Shown here piece after piece: positions 1 to 8,224 of a stretch of 64,000 nt of DNA (positions within the stretch are counted from its first letter, which is position 1; every line of letters starts with the position of its first letter). The DNA comes from Terasakiella sp033100395 (GTDB lineage Bacteria > Pseudomonadota > Alphaproteobacteria > Rhodospirillales > Terasakiellaceae). A program made the translations under genes and the position numbers. The notes below the pieces were generated by a model that was not told the DNA's origin, did not search any database, and was given only the letters and a program-made list of their open reading frames with translations. The DNA lies in contig NZ_JAWLVJ010000021.1 of the NCBI RefSeq assembly GCF_033100395.1, positions 1 through 64,000 on the forward strand, read 5' to 3'.

Positions 1-8
1 AACATTGA

Positions 9-85
<77 letters not shown>

Positions 86-93
86 TAAAAACA

Positions 94-119
94 GGGTCCC
101 CACCGGGGGCCCTTTTTTT
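94..119 (+). terminator. Rho-independent terminator of tRNA-fMet
   Basis: GGGTCCCC pairs with GGGGGCCC across a three-base ACC loop (one T-G pair), followed by seven T residues. It lies 9 bases after the tRNA CCA end and just before the prophage boundary, so it also isolates the prophage late operon from host transcription. Confidence 0.93.
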
Positions 120-138
120 ATGTTTACGGAGGTACCAG

Positions 139-237
139 ATTCTGAACTGTGCGGAATGCCCGAATAGGGCGGATTGCCAGTTCGAGACATATAGCGCGGC
201 GGCGATTTCTGGACTTTTTTGAACTACTTTCTGGACA
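139..237 (+). repeat. Right-end transposase-binding sites (three)
   Basis: TTTCTGGAC occurs at 207-215 and TTTCTGGACA at 228-237, spaced 21 bp apart. That resembles the adjacent R1/R2 sites of Mu. A weaker outer copy, ATTCTGAAC, lies at 139-147. All three read in the same direction and are inverted relative to the copies at 39199-39334. Family knowledge: MuA binds three about-22-bp sites at each end. Which copy is R1 is uncertain. Confidence 0.72.
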
Positions 238-260
238 GAAAAAGCGTTAAAAAACGCTTT
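236..260 (-). terminator. Terminator of the prophage late transcript
   Basis: On the minus strand AAAGCGTT pairs with AACGCTTT across a TTTT loop and runs into TTTTTCTG. It sits 23 bases after the stop codon of the last late gene (the N6-adenine methyltransferase) and next to the innermost right-end transposase site. Confidence 0.7.
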
Positions 261-282
261 CCCCGACATATCTTCTAACGCC

Positions 283-1074
283 TTAATTGGAAATAATCAG
301 CTCCTTTGCCTTGTGGCTTTGGTTTCGGCTGATCGAATAATTGAGGCTCACTTCTTCGATATCGAACTGGTCAAAGATGGACCGGACTTCTGGCGTGTCA
401 TTGATGGACAGGATGAACCGACCTTTGATATTGGCCAACTGATCAGCAATCTTTTGGAAATCATCTCGGTAGAAGACATTCTTCCCATAGTCTGTTTCAC
501 AGCCCCAGTACGGGGGATCGAGATAGAACAGGGTACCTGGGCGATCTATGCGGGTGATGAAGTCCTGATAAGGCAGGCACTCAACACTAACATTTGTCAT
601 GCGATGATGAAGCCGTTTCAACATGGGCTGTAAGGTGGTCAGGTTGAAGCGCGCAGAACGCCCCGGAGAGACACCAAAGCTGTTGTGCTTCGGCTGGCCA
701 CCAAAGCAAGTCCGTTGCAAATAGAGAAAGCGCGCTGCGCGCTGTAGCTCGGTCAATACATCTGCGGGACATTTTGCCAAGCGCTCGAATTCGCGGCGGG
801 ACGAAATGAAGTATTTCATATAATCCACGAAATAGCTTTCGTGTTGCTGGACCTGACGGAAAAGATTGTAAATGTCATCGTTAATATCGTTGATATATTC
901 AGCTTTCACCGGATTGGGACGGCGTAAAAACACGCCACCCATGCCCACAAAGGGTTCTGCATAGGTTATATGTTTGATTTGGTCGATACGCTCGATCAGG
1001 CGGTTTGCAAGGTTGCGCTTGCCCCCAAGGTAAGGGGCAAGGGGTAAGACAGGATTATTTGTGTTCTTTGTCAT
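283..1074 (-). CDS. D12-class DNA N6-adenine methyltransferase
   Basis: A 263-residue Dam-like enzyme that transfers a methyl group from AdoMet to adenine N6. The N-terminal motif Y-L-G-G-K-R (15-20) matches motif X, the A-E-P-F-V-G-M-G-G stretch (39-47) matches the AdoMet-binding motif I, and the catalytic D-P-P-Y is at 186-189. The length is normal for the family and the gene is intact. It is the last gene of the late operon and its start overlaps the end of com by 20 bases. In phage Mu the same position holds mom, whose translation needs Com, so a late, Com-dependent, anti-restriction role is inferred. The target sequence cannot be read from the protein. Confidence 0.9.
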   Translation of the reverse strand: MTKNTNNPVLPLAPYLGGKRNLANRLIERIDQIKHITYAEPFVGMGGVFLRRPNPVKAEYINDINDDIYNLFRQVQQHESYFVDYMKYFISSRREFERLAKCPADVLTELQRAARFLYLQRTCFGGQPKHNSFGVSPGRSARFNLTTLQPMLKRLHHRMTNVSVECLPYQDFITRIDRPGTLFYLDPPYWGCETDYGKNVFYRDDFQKIADQLANIKGRFILSINDTPEVRSIFDQFDIEEVSLNYSISRNQSHKAKELIISN

Positions 1075-1237
1075 GTGTCACACTCTGTTGTGGATGCTCT
1101 TGGGCATTCAGGGTGTGAGGCTCAAGGGCCTTCTTGTGGTTAAGGGTACCGCATCGGGAACATTTGATTTGCACTTCGGCTGTTTCCCCGACTTTTCCTA
1201 AAAGTTTTTGGCATTTGCCACAGCGGAAATTCTCCAT
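1055..1237 (-). CDS. com: Com-like zinc-finger translational activator
   Basis: A 60-residue protein with two C-x-x-C pairs (Cys6, Cys9, Cys26, Cys29) that form one zinc finger, followed by a polar tail rich in His and Lys. Mu Com binds the mom mRNA and opens its start region. Here the gene overlaps the downstream methyltransferase start by 20 bases in another frame, the same arrangement as com-mom, which supports translational coupling. The length matches Mu Com (about 62 residues). That its target is the methyltransferase mRNA is an inference. Confidence 0.85.
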   Translation of the reverse strand: MENFRCGKCQKLLGKVGETAEVQIKCSRCGTLNHKKALEPHTLNAQEHPQQSVTHDKEHK

Positions 1238-1262
1238 TTGTTAATAAATCTATCCGATATTA

Positions 1263-1342
1263 GCCCCGCTCGATCGGGCAGGCGGGGCGGCTTTAGTCGT
1301 GAGAGGTCCTTTCTCTCGGTTCAGGATGTTGGCGCATCCTGA
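1263..1342 (-). promoter_or_regulatory. Leader of com-methyltransferase operon with two hairpins
   Basis: The gap between the tail gene and com contains two strong stems: TCAGGATG/CATCCTGA (1321-1342, six-base loop) and GCCCCGC/GCGGGGC (1263-1288). Neither is followed by a clear T-run on the minus strand. They may slow or end the tail transcript, or form part of the com leader, in line with the structured com-mom region of Mu. I see no convincing promoter hexamers. Confidence 0.4.
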
Positions 1343-1352
1343 CCCCCGTCAA

Positions 1353-1697
1353 TTATTCAGGCGGGGGAATTAAAATCCACGCAGTTTCTTCTTCATCCCA
1401 TTTATGACCATTCCCATCATCGGGGTACGGTACAGGGGATTCCCACTGCGCTGTTTCTTCGTTTAAGACCCAGCTCTGATATGGCTTGGGAGGAATGAAT
1501 GCATCCAGAATAAGATCGTAAGTGAAACCTTTTCCGGCAAAATTTTTGCGGATTGTCCCGTTAAATGACGTTTGCAACCACGTTCCACCACCAAAGAAAT
1601 CTTCACACCACTGTGCGCCTTGTGCTTCATGTTCGTCGCTAACTTTAACAACACGAACGACCGTATAATCTTCATCAATTTCTGCAAAATGAGCCAT
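1353..1697 (-). CDS. Tail-fibre-associated phage protein, function unknown
   Basis: A 114-residue acidic protein with many Trp and Pro residues: G-G-T-W-L-Q-T-S near the middle, A-F-I-P-P-K-P-Y near residue 90, then alternating short Trp-containing stretches. Proteins of this composition are common next to tail-fibre genes of marine phages; none I know of has an assigned role. It starts directly after the glycine-rich fibre gene's TAG stop, so the two are co-translated. A role in fibre assembly or as a structural component is inferred from position only. Confidence 0.65.
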   Translation of the reverse strand: MAHFAEIDEDYTVVRVVKVSDEHEAQGAQWCEDFFGGGTWLQTSFNGTIRKNFAGKGFTYDLILDAFIPPKPYQSWVLNEETAQWESPVPYPDDGNGHKWDEEETAWILIPPPE

Positions 1698-2597
1698 CTA
1701 TTTGAACCTGTATCGTAGAATAACAATGCCACTGCCGCCTTGGGCGGGTCCGTAAGAGGATAGGCAACCGCCACCACCGCCACCGCCAGTGTTGGTTTCG
1801 CCGGGGGTTGCGGCAGGACCACCATAAGCATATGCACCTGCCCCGGTACCGCCACCGCCTTGACCGCCTTGGGCTGGGTTATTGGGGTTTGTATAGTAGT
1901 GAGCACCACCGCCGCCGCCGCCTGCCCGATATACAGCGGCACCAGTGATTGTCGATTCAAGGCCATCACCGCCATCACCCGCCACGCCACGGCTGCTGGT
2001 CGAGCTTCCGCCAACTTGGCCAGCACCACCACCGCCGCCACCTTGACCATCGTCTCCCGCCGTGTCGTATCCATAGCCACCGTCCATACCTTGACCAGGA
2101 GTAGCCGAACCATGGTTACTTGGATACTGATAATGGGGTTGGCCACCACCGCCTGATCCACCGTCCCCGGTTGATGGATTAGCAGCATCAGGTACACCGG
2201 GTCCACCACCTGTTGAGACAATACCATTAAACGAACTATCAGAACCTTGTGACCCCGCAGCGCCCCCCGCACCAACAACAACTGGATAAGTCACTTTGTT
2301 AAGAGACATAACGCTCTCAGGGGCATTATTCCCCCCTGAAAGGTCACCAATACGGTTGGTCCGATACCCGCCAGCACCGCCAGCACCGCCGTAGCTGTTA
2401 GTGCCGCCACCACCGCCTGCAATGACCAAGTATTCGACGGTATCGTCCGTGCCCACATGCAGGACTTCAAAGGTGTCTGAAGCCAAGAAGGTATGGACTT
2501 TATAATCGCCATCTTCTGTGACGGTTCCGCCGATTGCTTCGGTGAATGTAATTCTGGGAACTGCACGAATTCCAAGGTTTAAGATCGCAAGGCTCAT
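1698..2597 (-). CDS. Glycine-rich tail fibre / receptor-binding protein
   Basis: 299 residues from the ATG at 2597, chosen because it overlaps the upstream stop as ATGA; an upstream ATG at 2654 lies inside the preceding gene. After about 50 residues of beta-like sequence come long Gly-Gly-rich runs (G-G-G-G-G and similar) with Ser, Asn and Tyr, ending in G-S-G-I-V-I-L-R-Y. Such glycine-rich tip domains form polyglycine sandwiches in the adhesins of T-even phages and are a known fold for receptor binding. Position at the end of the tail genes fits a host-range determinant. The strong base bias produces long false reading frames on both strands. Confidence 0.75.
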   Translation of the reverse strand: MSLAILNLGIRAVPRITFTEAIGGTVTEDGDYKVHTFLASDTFEVLHVGTDDTVEYLVIAGGGGGTNSYGGAGGAGGYRTNRIGDLSGGNNAPESVMSLNKVTYPVVVGAGGAAGSQGSDSSFNGIVSTGGGPGVPDAANPSTGDGGSGGGGQPHYQYPSNHGSATPGQGMDGGYGYDTAGDDGQGGGGGGAGQVGGSSTSSRGVAGDGGDGLESTITGAAVYRAGGGGGGAHYYTNPNNPAQGGQGGGGTGAGAYAYGGPAATPGETNTGGGGGGGCLSSYGPAQGGSGIVILRYRFK

Positions 2598-3112
2598 GAT
2601 GTTAAATCCCCAACGACAGACCAGGTGTTTGCAGCAACTTTGGTAATTGACCAAATAGCATACTGCCCACCGCTGATTAAGCCTGCCCGGCTGTAAAAGG
2701 TAATTCCAGCACCGCCCATTGTCACCAACCCGGCACCAACTTGCTGAAAGGCGATGGTGGTCCCAATGGGAAAATCGGTTGTTGCGTCGACCGCAATGGA
2801 CAAAGCCACCGGATCAGAGTTATCCAGAAGAACCAATGCTTCTGCATCAGCCAAAACAGGCGTATATGCCGTGCCGTTTTGAAGGTTGATTGTCGTAACC
2901 TTACCTGCCGCGATGAGTGTTTGGATGGCTTGAGCAAGCTGTGTGGTGTTGCCGTATTCAGCATCAATGCCTGCGGCGGTTTGCACATTGATAATTTCTT
3001 TCATGGGGTGAACCCATGCATCAGATAACACAGGCGTACCTTCTGTATTGGTATCAGCGTCGCCGTCGATGTAAATATCGTCAGTCCGACCCTTGCCTTT
3101 TACAAAATCCAT
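2594..3112 (-). CDS. Tail fibre protein (collar-like)
   Basis: A 172-residue protein with an N-terminal stretch seen in short tail-fibre or collar proteins (D-A-W-V-H-P-M-K-E-I-I-N), followed by a beta-rich half with many Thr, Ala and Gly. It lies between the gp48-like baseplate gene and the glycine-rich fibre, in the place of Mu S, so it probably links fibre to baseplate. It is far shorter than Mu S, so the fibre may be split over two genes here. Start ATG follows 3 bases after the gp48 stop region. Confidence 0.6.
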   Translation of the reverse strand: MDFVKGKGRTDDIYIDGDADTNTEGTPVLSDAWVHPMKEIINVQTAAGIDAEYGNTTQLAQAIQTLIAAGKVTTINLQNGTAYTPVLADAEALVLLDNSDPVALSIAVDATTDFPIGTTIAFQQVGAGLVTMGGAGITFYSRAGLISGGQYAIWSITKVAANTWSVVGDLTS

Positions 3113-3115
3113 TTT

Positions 3116-3715
3116 TTATGTTCCTTCATAGCTCATAGTGACTTTTTGGTCTGAATGGCAGGCTTTTTTAAGCACGCATTCCAAATCATCGGCTCTTCGA
3201 ATTGTTAGTAGTTTTTCGCCCCCTGTAGATTGGCCTGACCGAAAATATGTGACACGAGGTCCTTTGACTTTAACCTTGCGCCAAAGGCGCATTTCATGTC
3301 CGCCGCCCACACGGTCACCTCCGCAGGAAATCCCACCAACAAAAGGCTTATGATTTACAATTTCAACGTCATAGCCCAGTTCAATGCACATCTGTTTCAC
3401 TGCATGAATGTTCCAGCTGCCAACGCGATCTAGCTTTTCATTCAAAATTTTGAGACGTTCCTGTTTCGTCAAATTTCCTTGATGCGCACATTCAGGTAAT
3501 CCGGCTTCTTTCTCCCACTCCGGCAACATCAGGTTTGCTTTTTTAGGGTTGGCTTCGGCCTTTAATGTATCAATCAGAATGTCTTCAGATGAGAGTTCCT
3601 TAGACATTGCTTCAATCATACCGTCACGATTAGGTGCGCCTTCAGGGGTAAATGCAGCCCCTTGAGGTAGTGAACCCTTGATCGCGTTTTTATAGTCATC
3701 AGGGGTACGTGACAT
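3116..3715 (-). CDS. Mu gp48-like baseplate/tail protein (DUF2313, YmfQ family)
   Basis: 199 residues. The N-terminal R-T-P-D-D-Y, L-P-Q-G-A-A-F pattern and the later L-P-E-W-E-K-E-A-G-L-P-E are typical of the YmfQ/DUF2313 family, which follows gp47 in Mu-like phages and in P2-like remnants. It is thought to sit at the baseplate and attach fibres. The gene overlaps the gp47-like gene end by one base. The length is normal. Confidence 0.82.
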   Translation of the reverse strand: MSRTPDDYKNAIKGSLPQGAAFTPEGAPNRDGMIEAMSKELSSEDILIDTLKAEANPKKANLMLPEWEKEAGLPECAHQGNLTKQERLKILNEKLDRVGSWNIHAVKQMCIELGYDVEIVNHKPFVGGISCGGDRVGGGHEMRLWRKVKVKGPRVTYFRSGQSTGGEKLLTIRRADDLECVLKKACHSDQKVTMSYEGT

Positions 3716-4806
3716 CAGACTTGCTCCACCACAGTAACATTGCGAACAACCGCAATTTCATTGACGGCACATTGGATATTTGAGCTATCACCGATAAGTT
3801 TATGCTTATCCTCGCCAACAGTGTTGGAAACTGAAGAAGTGATCCAGCTCCAATCAATCAGTCCAGCAGGAACGGCACGTTTACGAAGTTCTTTTGCAAC
3901 AGATTTTTTGACTGCCGCTAAAGTGTCAATATCATTTGGTTCCAGATATTCAAATTCTAAATCAATGTATTTAGCTGACATCAAAACAACAGGCACATCC
4001 GGGATCGGCGCGCCAGACCATTGCCCTGTGATCGGATTGATATGACCTTCCACATGAGATTTCACTTGATCGCGCAGCTCATCAGTTGGAAAAGGACCGT
4101 CCGGTTCATCATAGGCCATAATGCGTAAAGTACATGTACCAAGCCCCATGGCACGAGGATAAACCCACACATCTGAAACACCCGGAATCATCTTGGCCCA
4201 GACAACATAATCGGCATCGTTTCCGCCCATTGATGGGTTAGCTCGACGATAAAGCAAACGTGAGCGATGCGCTTCCTTATCTTCTGCTGGGCGACCACCT
4301 GTGATCTTCTTTGAAACAACAATCTCTGAAGAAACACCGACAGTGGTTTGGGCAAATGACAGCTTTTCATCCACAGCGAGATTGCTGTCAAAACCACCCT
4401 GAACAGCGGTAATCGCAACAATACCCACACCTCCATCGATGGTGACAGCGGCATCGGTTGTATAAATCATGCCGAGTTGATGTTGAAGCACTGTGCCTGC
4501 TTCAATCGTAATACCATCAGTGCCGGAAAAAGTGACTTCTCCCTGTCCTTTGGTTTCTGGGTGGCGAGGCAAACCCATCTCAATACCTTTTTCAATCAGA
4601 TGGTCATCATCCATTGTAGCGATATTGATTTGGTCTTTTTCGTAATCCAGACGGCTATGCAGATCATCTATTTCGGCGGCTACTTCAGCCGAAACCGCGC
4701 CTACATTACTTAAACGCCCAGGAACACTTTTGAGTTTTAAGCCGGTTGCCATATTGGTGCGCAACCGAGCTTCTCTTTCTTTGAGAGATGTCTTAGGCCA
4801 AGGCAT
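3715..4806 (-). CDS. Baseplate wedge J-like protein (Mu gp47)
   Basis: 363 residues, the usual length of the baseplate J family (P2 gpJ, Mu gp47), which forms the wedges around the contractile tail hub. Visible family features are the L-R-T-N-M start region, the F-S-G-T-D-G-I-T-I-E-A-G-T-V-L segment near residue 95 and the R-R-A-N-P-S-M-G-G-N-D-A-D-Y motif near 190. It overlaps its neighbours by single bases on both sides, so translation is coupled through gp46-gp47-gp48. Confidence 0.9.
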   Translation of the reverse strand: MPWPKTSLKEREARLRTNMATGLKLKSVPGRLSNVGAVSAEVAAEIDDLHSRLDYEKDQINIATMDDDHLIEKGIEMGLPRHPETKGQGEVTFSGTDGITIEAGTVLQHQLGMIYTTDAAVTIDGGVGIVAITAVQGGFDSNLAVDEKLSFAQTTVGVSSEIVVSKKITGGRPAEDKEAHRSRLLYRRANPSMGGNDADYVVWAKMIPGVSDVWVYPRAMGLGTCTLRIMAYDEPDGPFPTDELRDQVKSHVEGHINPITGQWSGAPIPDVPVVLMSAKYIDLEFEYLEPNDIDTLAAVKKSVAKELRKRAVPAGLIDWSWITSSVSNTVGEDKHKLIGDSSNIQCAVNEIAVVRNVTVVEQV

Positions 4807-5291
4807 TAATCTAACTCCTTAATGAAGTATTTGTTGTTTTGAAGATCGAACAGAATTGAGAAGCGGCGCTGTTCGTCACTTTCTTTCAAATACAAGATGA
4901 GTTCAGCATCCAGTCTTCCCCGACGAGAAGCTTTTTCACAGGCAGCGCGCACCTTGGAAACCGAAGCGGCTACACCATCCTCATCGTTCACCATCCACGC
5001 ACAACAATTTTCCAGCATTTCAGAAACTTCATAGGGAAGTTGTGCCGTGATCTTGCGTTGTCTCAGTGTCCAAATCAGAGAACCGTCGGCTGGTTTTTCT
5101 TCGTCGGTCAGCGCCGATGACCAGTGGCCTTTACGATCTTCGCCTGTCGGCAAAAGACCTTCTGGGGCAAGGCCATCGCGTCCAATGGAGTTGATAACTG
5201 CTTCCAAGAGACCTTCACTGATAACAAGATCGGTGCCATCTGTTTCAAAATCAAAAGCACCGCTGGAGGTATTGATCATGGCAAAGTCCAT
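4806..5291 (-). CDS. Baseplate protein (Mu gp46)
   Basis: 161 residues, matching the gp46/gpW-like baseplate component that pairs with the wedge proteins. Residues D-G-S-L-I-W-T-L-R-Q-R-K-I-T lie in the middle, followed by a C-terminal half (A-W-M-V-N-D-E-D-G-V-A) common to this family. The ATG at 5291 has a GGGAGGG Shine-Dalgarno 7-8 bases upstream. Order between gp45 and gp47 homologues confirms the assignment. Confidence 0.85.
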   Translation of the reverse strand: MDFAMINTSSGAFDFETDGTDLVISEGLLEAVINSIGRDGLAPEGLLPTGEDRKGHWSSALTDEEKPADGSLIWTLRQRKITAQLPYEVSEMLENCCAWMVNDEDGVAASVSKVRAACEKASRRGRLDAELILYLKESDEQRRFSILFDLQNNKYFIKELD

Positions 5292-5887
5292 TCTTCATCC
5301 CTCCCTAAATATGTTGTCGGAAGAATGTTATATGTGGTGCCTGAGATTTGACCGATGGTCCAGCTGTCCACATAGTTTGTGTGCCAAGTTTGACCATGGC
5401 CATTCACATCCCATGCAAAGCTGGTCTTGGCATAGACCTCTACCTCATCACCTTCCAAGCGCAGTTTTTTATTTGCCTTAACTATGATGTCATCTGACAA
5501 AATATTGATGTATTTAGGCGCTGTGATATCCATCCCTCCGTCTTTTTTTAGATGGATGCGCTGACCATAAGGCGACCACAGGATAACTTCCCCGGCCTCA
5601 CAATCAGGTTGCTTACGTGGATCGCATACCAAAGCAAAAAGGTGGCTTCTTTGACCCAGCAGAGAGACAAGAAAACTCTTGGCGCTACTCAGAGGGTAAC
5701 TGGTTAGACCGAACTGTTCAAAGAGTTCAATTTTGTCGGAGCCATCACCATACAAACCGGAAACTTGGATGCGCCGGATTTGGTCAGCATCTTTTTTATA
5801 GACGTGAGTGACCTCCCCTCTGGAAATCAGGGCGCGAATACGGTTTTTGATGTCATCAAGGGGTTCTCTGATCCATTCAGGAAGCAT
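5276..5887 (-). CDS. Baseplate spike protein (Mu gp45)
   Basis: 203 residues from the ATG at 5887, chosen over an ATG at 5902 because GGAGG lies 5-6 bases upstream of the former and nothing upstream of the latter. In Mu, gp45 is the membrane-piercing spike at the tail tip, with an OB-fold and a beta-helical point. Here the OB-like segment (V-S-G-L-Y-G-D-G-S-D) and the later beta-rich repeat region with K-K-D-G-G-M-D-I-T are visible. The gene overlaps the gp44 and gp46 homologues. Confidence 0.87.
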   Translation of the reverse strand: MLPEWIREPLDDIKNRIRALISRGEVTHVYKKDADQIRRIQVSGLYGDGSDKIELFEQFGLTSYPLSSAKSFLVSLLGQRSHLFALVCDPRKQPDCEAGEVILWSPYGQRIHLKKDGGMDITAPKYINILSDDIIVKANKKLRLEGDEVEVYAKTSFAWDVNGHGQTWHTNYVDSWTIGQISGTTYNILPTTYLGRDEEWTLP

Positions 5888-6947
5888 TCCATCCTCCCTC
5901 ATCTTTTTCAGGTTCAGCGCGCAGCGTGAAAGCTTTCGGGTCTGTGACCGTTAGTAATGTTTCTGCTGCCTGTTTTTCACTAACGCTGAATACACATTTC
6001 TTGATCAAGCGAATTTGGTTGGTACCCTCCAGATCATCTTGAACAGGCACTTCCATATTGATATCCCAAAGTGGAGCTTCTTTACCTTGTGACCAGTCGG
6101 CGACGGGGTAATCAATAGTTTGACCGCGTCCTGCATTAACAGCTGCCATGGTTATAGCCAATTCAGTTAAGCCGTCTTCATCTTCAGGTTCGTCTGCGAT
6201 GATGACTTTTGGGCTATAGAGTTTTACACCATGATCTTTTGCTCTACCTGTGACTTTTGTGTGTCCTTCAGAAGCCCAATCCTGTCCGTTGTTCTGGCTC
6301 ATCACAATATATTCGCTGTTGCGATTATCTAATGAGTCGTCCAGATCACATCCCAAAACATTGCCACCCTTTCCATGGAGTAATCGGGCAGATGAACGAC
6401 TTGCTGATAAGGCAGTTGCCAAAACCAGATTGCCCAGGCGGTTGGCAAAGTACAAAAGCCCACGATGACGGCATACTCGTTCAATCGCGCGGTTGGCTGT
6501 TTCACCCGGCGTGAGGGTGAATTTTTTGAAAGGCTTGTTAATTTCAGGTGCGAGATTGATGACGGAAATACCAAATGGTCTGCAAATATCCGAGATGATT
6601 TGCTCGGGCGTTTGATTAACCCATTCAGCCGGATCGCGAAGCACACCGCTCTTGAACAATAAAGCTGTGCGATCCTTTCCTGAGACGTTTAAGGTAAAGC
6701 CATCTTCATCGGTTCTCAAACGACGGCGACTGATAAAGCCGGTTACAACCGTCTCATTATTGAGTTTCAGGACACATTCATCATTCTTGCGTACTTTCGG
6801 CAAGCCCACACCGTATACTTGATCTGGCCAGTCCTGAGTGAGTTGCAACGTGAACTCGGAGAAACACGCATCCATGGACAAAGTGGCTTTCGCATCTTGC
6901 CAGCCTCTGTACTTCATGCCGTTCACATGCAAAGTGATATCGCTCAT
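5877..6947 (-). CDS. P: Baseplate hub protein (Mu P, gp44)
   Basis: 356 residues, similar to the Mu gp44/P2 gpD hub, whose trimer forms the baseplate centre and holds the spike. The N-terminus V-N-G-M-K-Y-R-G-W and the T-P-E-Q-I-I-S-D-I-C-R-P-F-G-I segment near residue 145 are family hallmarks. Start and stop overlap the neighbours, consistent with coupled translation in the tail operon. Confidence 0.88.
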   Translation of the reverse strand: MSDITLHVNGMKYRGWQDAKATLSMDACFSEFTLQLTQDWPDQVYGVGLPKVRKNDECVLKLNNETVVTGFISRRRLRTDEDGFTLNVSGKDRTALLFKSGVLRDPAEWVNQTPEQIISDICRPFGISVINLAPEINKPFKKFTLTPGETANRAIERVCRHRGLLYFANRLGNLVLATALSASRSSARLLHGKGGNVLGCDLDDSLDNRNSEYIVMSQNNGQDWASEGHTKVTGRAKDHGVKLYSPKVIIADEPEDEDGLTELAITMAAVNAGRGQTIDYPVADWSQGKEAPLWDINMEVPVQDDLEGTNQIRLIKKCVFSVSEKQAAETLLTVTDPKAFTLRAEPEKDEGGWNAS

Positions 6948-8224
6948 CTGGATACTCCTTTCTGATAAAGGAGTGGTGTTTCAGAGGGAACAAAGGATGG
7001 ATGTTTTACACCGTTGCGCTTACCGATCTTGGCGGTATGATCAAGGGTCCCGTTAAGACGATAGGCCAGAACTCGCGCTGTTTCACTGGCGCGGGTGGTG
7101 TAGACTTCTAGTGTTGGCAGTTGAGTGCGACGTTCATTGATGTCTCTAAAAACAGCAGTTCGAAGGTTGCGTAATGCAGATTGGCGCGCAGATTGTTTTT
7201 GTGGATCGGAGCTGGCGTTGAAATAGACCGATTCAGCAACCGCACCAGAGATTGCATCACGAAATGCCATAGCTTGGTTCAGGTTTTCAAAATCGACTTC
7301 AGCAATAATTTTGGCTGTCTCGATCGTTGTCGCATCAAAGAAAATCTGAGCGAATGTTTCATCCAGTTCTTTTGTTGAATTGGTAACTGTGCCGCCATGA
7401 AACTGGCCTGAGACGGGATCTCGTCTAGGCAACAAAATCAGGCTGGAAAATGACTGTTCATCATCCTTGAAAGATGACCACAGACTTTGAGTGTTCGGCA
7501 CCAAATAAGCAGTAAGAGCCCGCAAAATACTTTGTGGATTTTGAGTGTAACTGGTAATCCGTCGAACTGTTGTAAATGCTGTCTGAACAAACTCGGTGGC
7601 ACTTCCTACCATTTGGTCGGCAGAACGAATGACCGATACGTCAACAGAAGATAGGGATTGAGTGAAATCACCACGCAAAAGGCCGCTGCCTTGTTGGAAG
7701 GTTTTGCTGATCCGGTTAAAGCTTTCGACAAGCTCATCCTGCGGGACGGTTTCTCCATCTTCCAAAGGAAGTTCATAAGCTTCCAGAACGGCTTCTTCAG
7801 CAGCGAGACTGGCAGTAATAACCGCAGCTTGTGTATCCACACTGGCAGTTAGACCTCGTTGAGGTCCAGCCAAAACAAAGGTTACAACAAAGTCAGCAAC
7901 ATTCAGTTCAGTGAAATCTTCGTCATCACGGACAGAGAGAATTTGAACAGTTAATTGACCGCGTGTCGGATGGGTCAGACGGCGAGGGCCGATCCGGTCA
8001 AACACTTCTTCCAGTTCACGACGGCGTTTTAATGCATCCTCACCCAGAACAAAGATTTTCATTTCAAACTGGGGGTTCTTCAGTCCCATGTCAGTGACTT
8101 GGCTTTCACTACCAAAAGGAAAGGCCTTCTCATCTACACGGTGATCGCTTCGGCGCTGCGAGGATGCGGTGTGAAACGGTACGCCATCAATATCACCTTG
8201 ACGGTATTGTCCCATATCGATCAT
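6944..8224 (-). CDS. N: DNA circularisation / tail protein (Mu N, gp43)
   Basis: 426 residues. The N-terminal 90 residues (I-D-G-V-P-F-H-T, then G-L-K-N-P-Q-F-E-M-K-I-F-V-L-G-E-D) match the DNA-circularisation protein N-terminal domain of Mu N, which is in fact a baseplate or tail component needed for tail assembly. The rest is mostly alpha-helical. It lies between the tape measure and hub genes, as in Mu, with four-base overlaps at both ends. Confidence 0.87.
   Translation of the reverse strand: MIDMGQYRQGDIDGVPFHTASSQRRSDHRVDEKAFPFGSESQVTDMGLKNPQFEMKIFVLGEDALKRRRELEEVFDRIGPRRLTHPTRGQLTVQILSVRDDEDFTELNVADFVVTFVLAGPQRGLTASVDTQAAVITASLAAEEAVLEAYELPLEDGETVPQDELVESFNRISKTFQQGSGLLRGDFTQSLSSVDVSVIRSADQMVGSATEFVQTAFTTVRRITSYTQNPQSILRALTAYLVPNTQSLWSSFKDDEQSFSSLILLPRRDPVSGQFHGGTVTNSTKELDETFAQIFFDATTIETAKIIAEVDFENLNQAMAFRDAISGAVAESVYFNASSDPQKQSARQSALRNLRTAVFRDINERRTQLPTLEVYTTRASETARVLAYRLNGTLDHTAKIGKRNGVKHPSFVPSETPLLYQKGVSR

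Noticed and set aside
1463..2281. 272-codon minus-strand frame over the glycine-rich fibre gene
   Set aside because: A shadow caused by repeated Gly codons; composition is unnatural (Val/Met/Ala runs) and the other frame gives a recognisable fibre.
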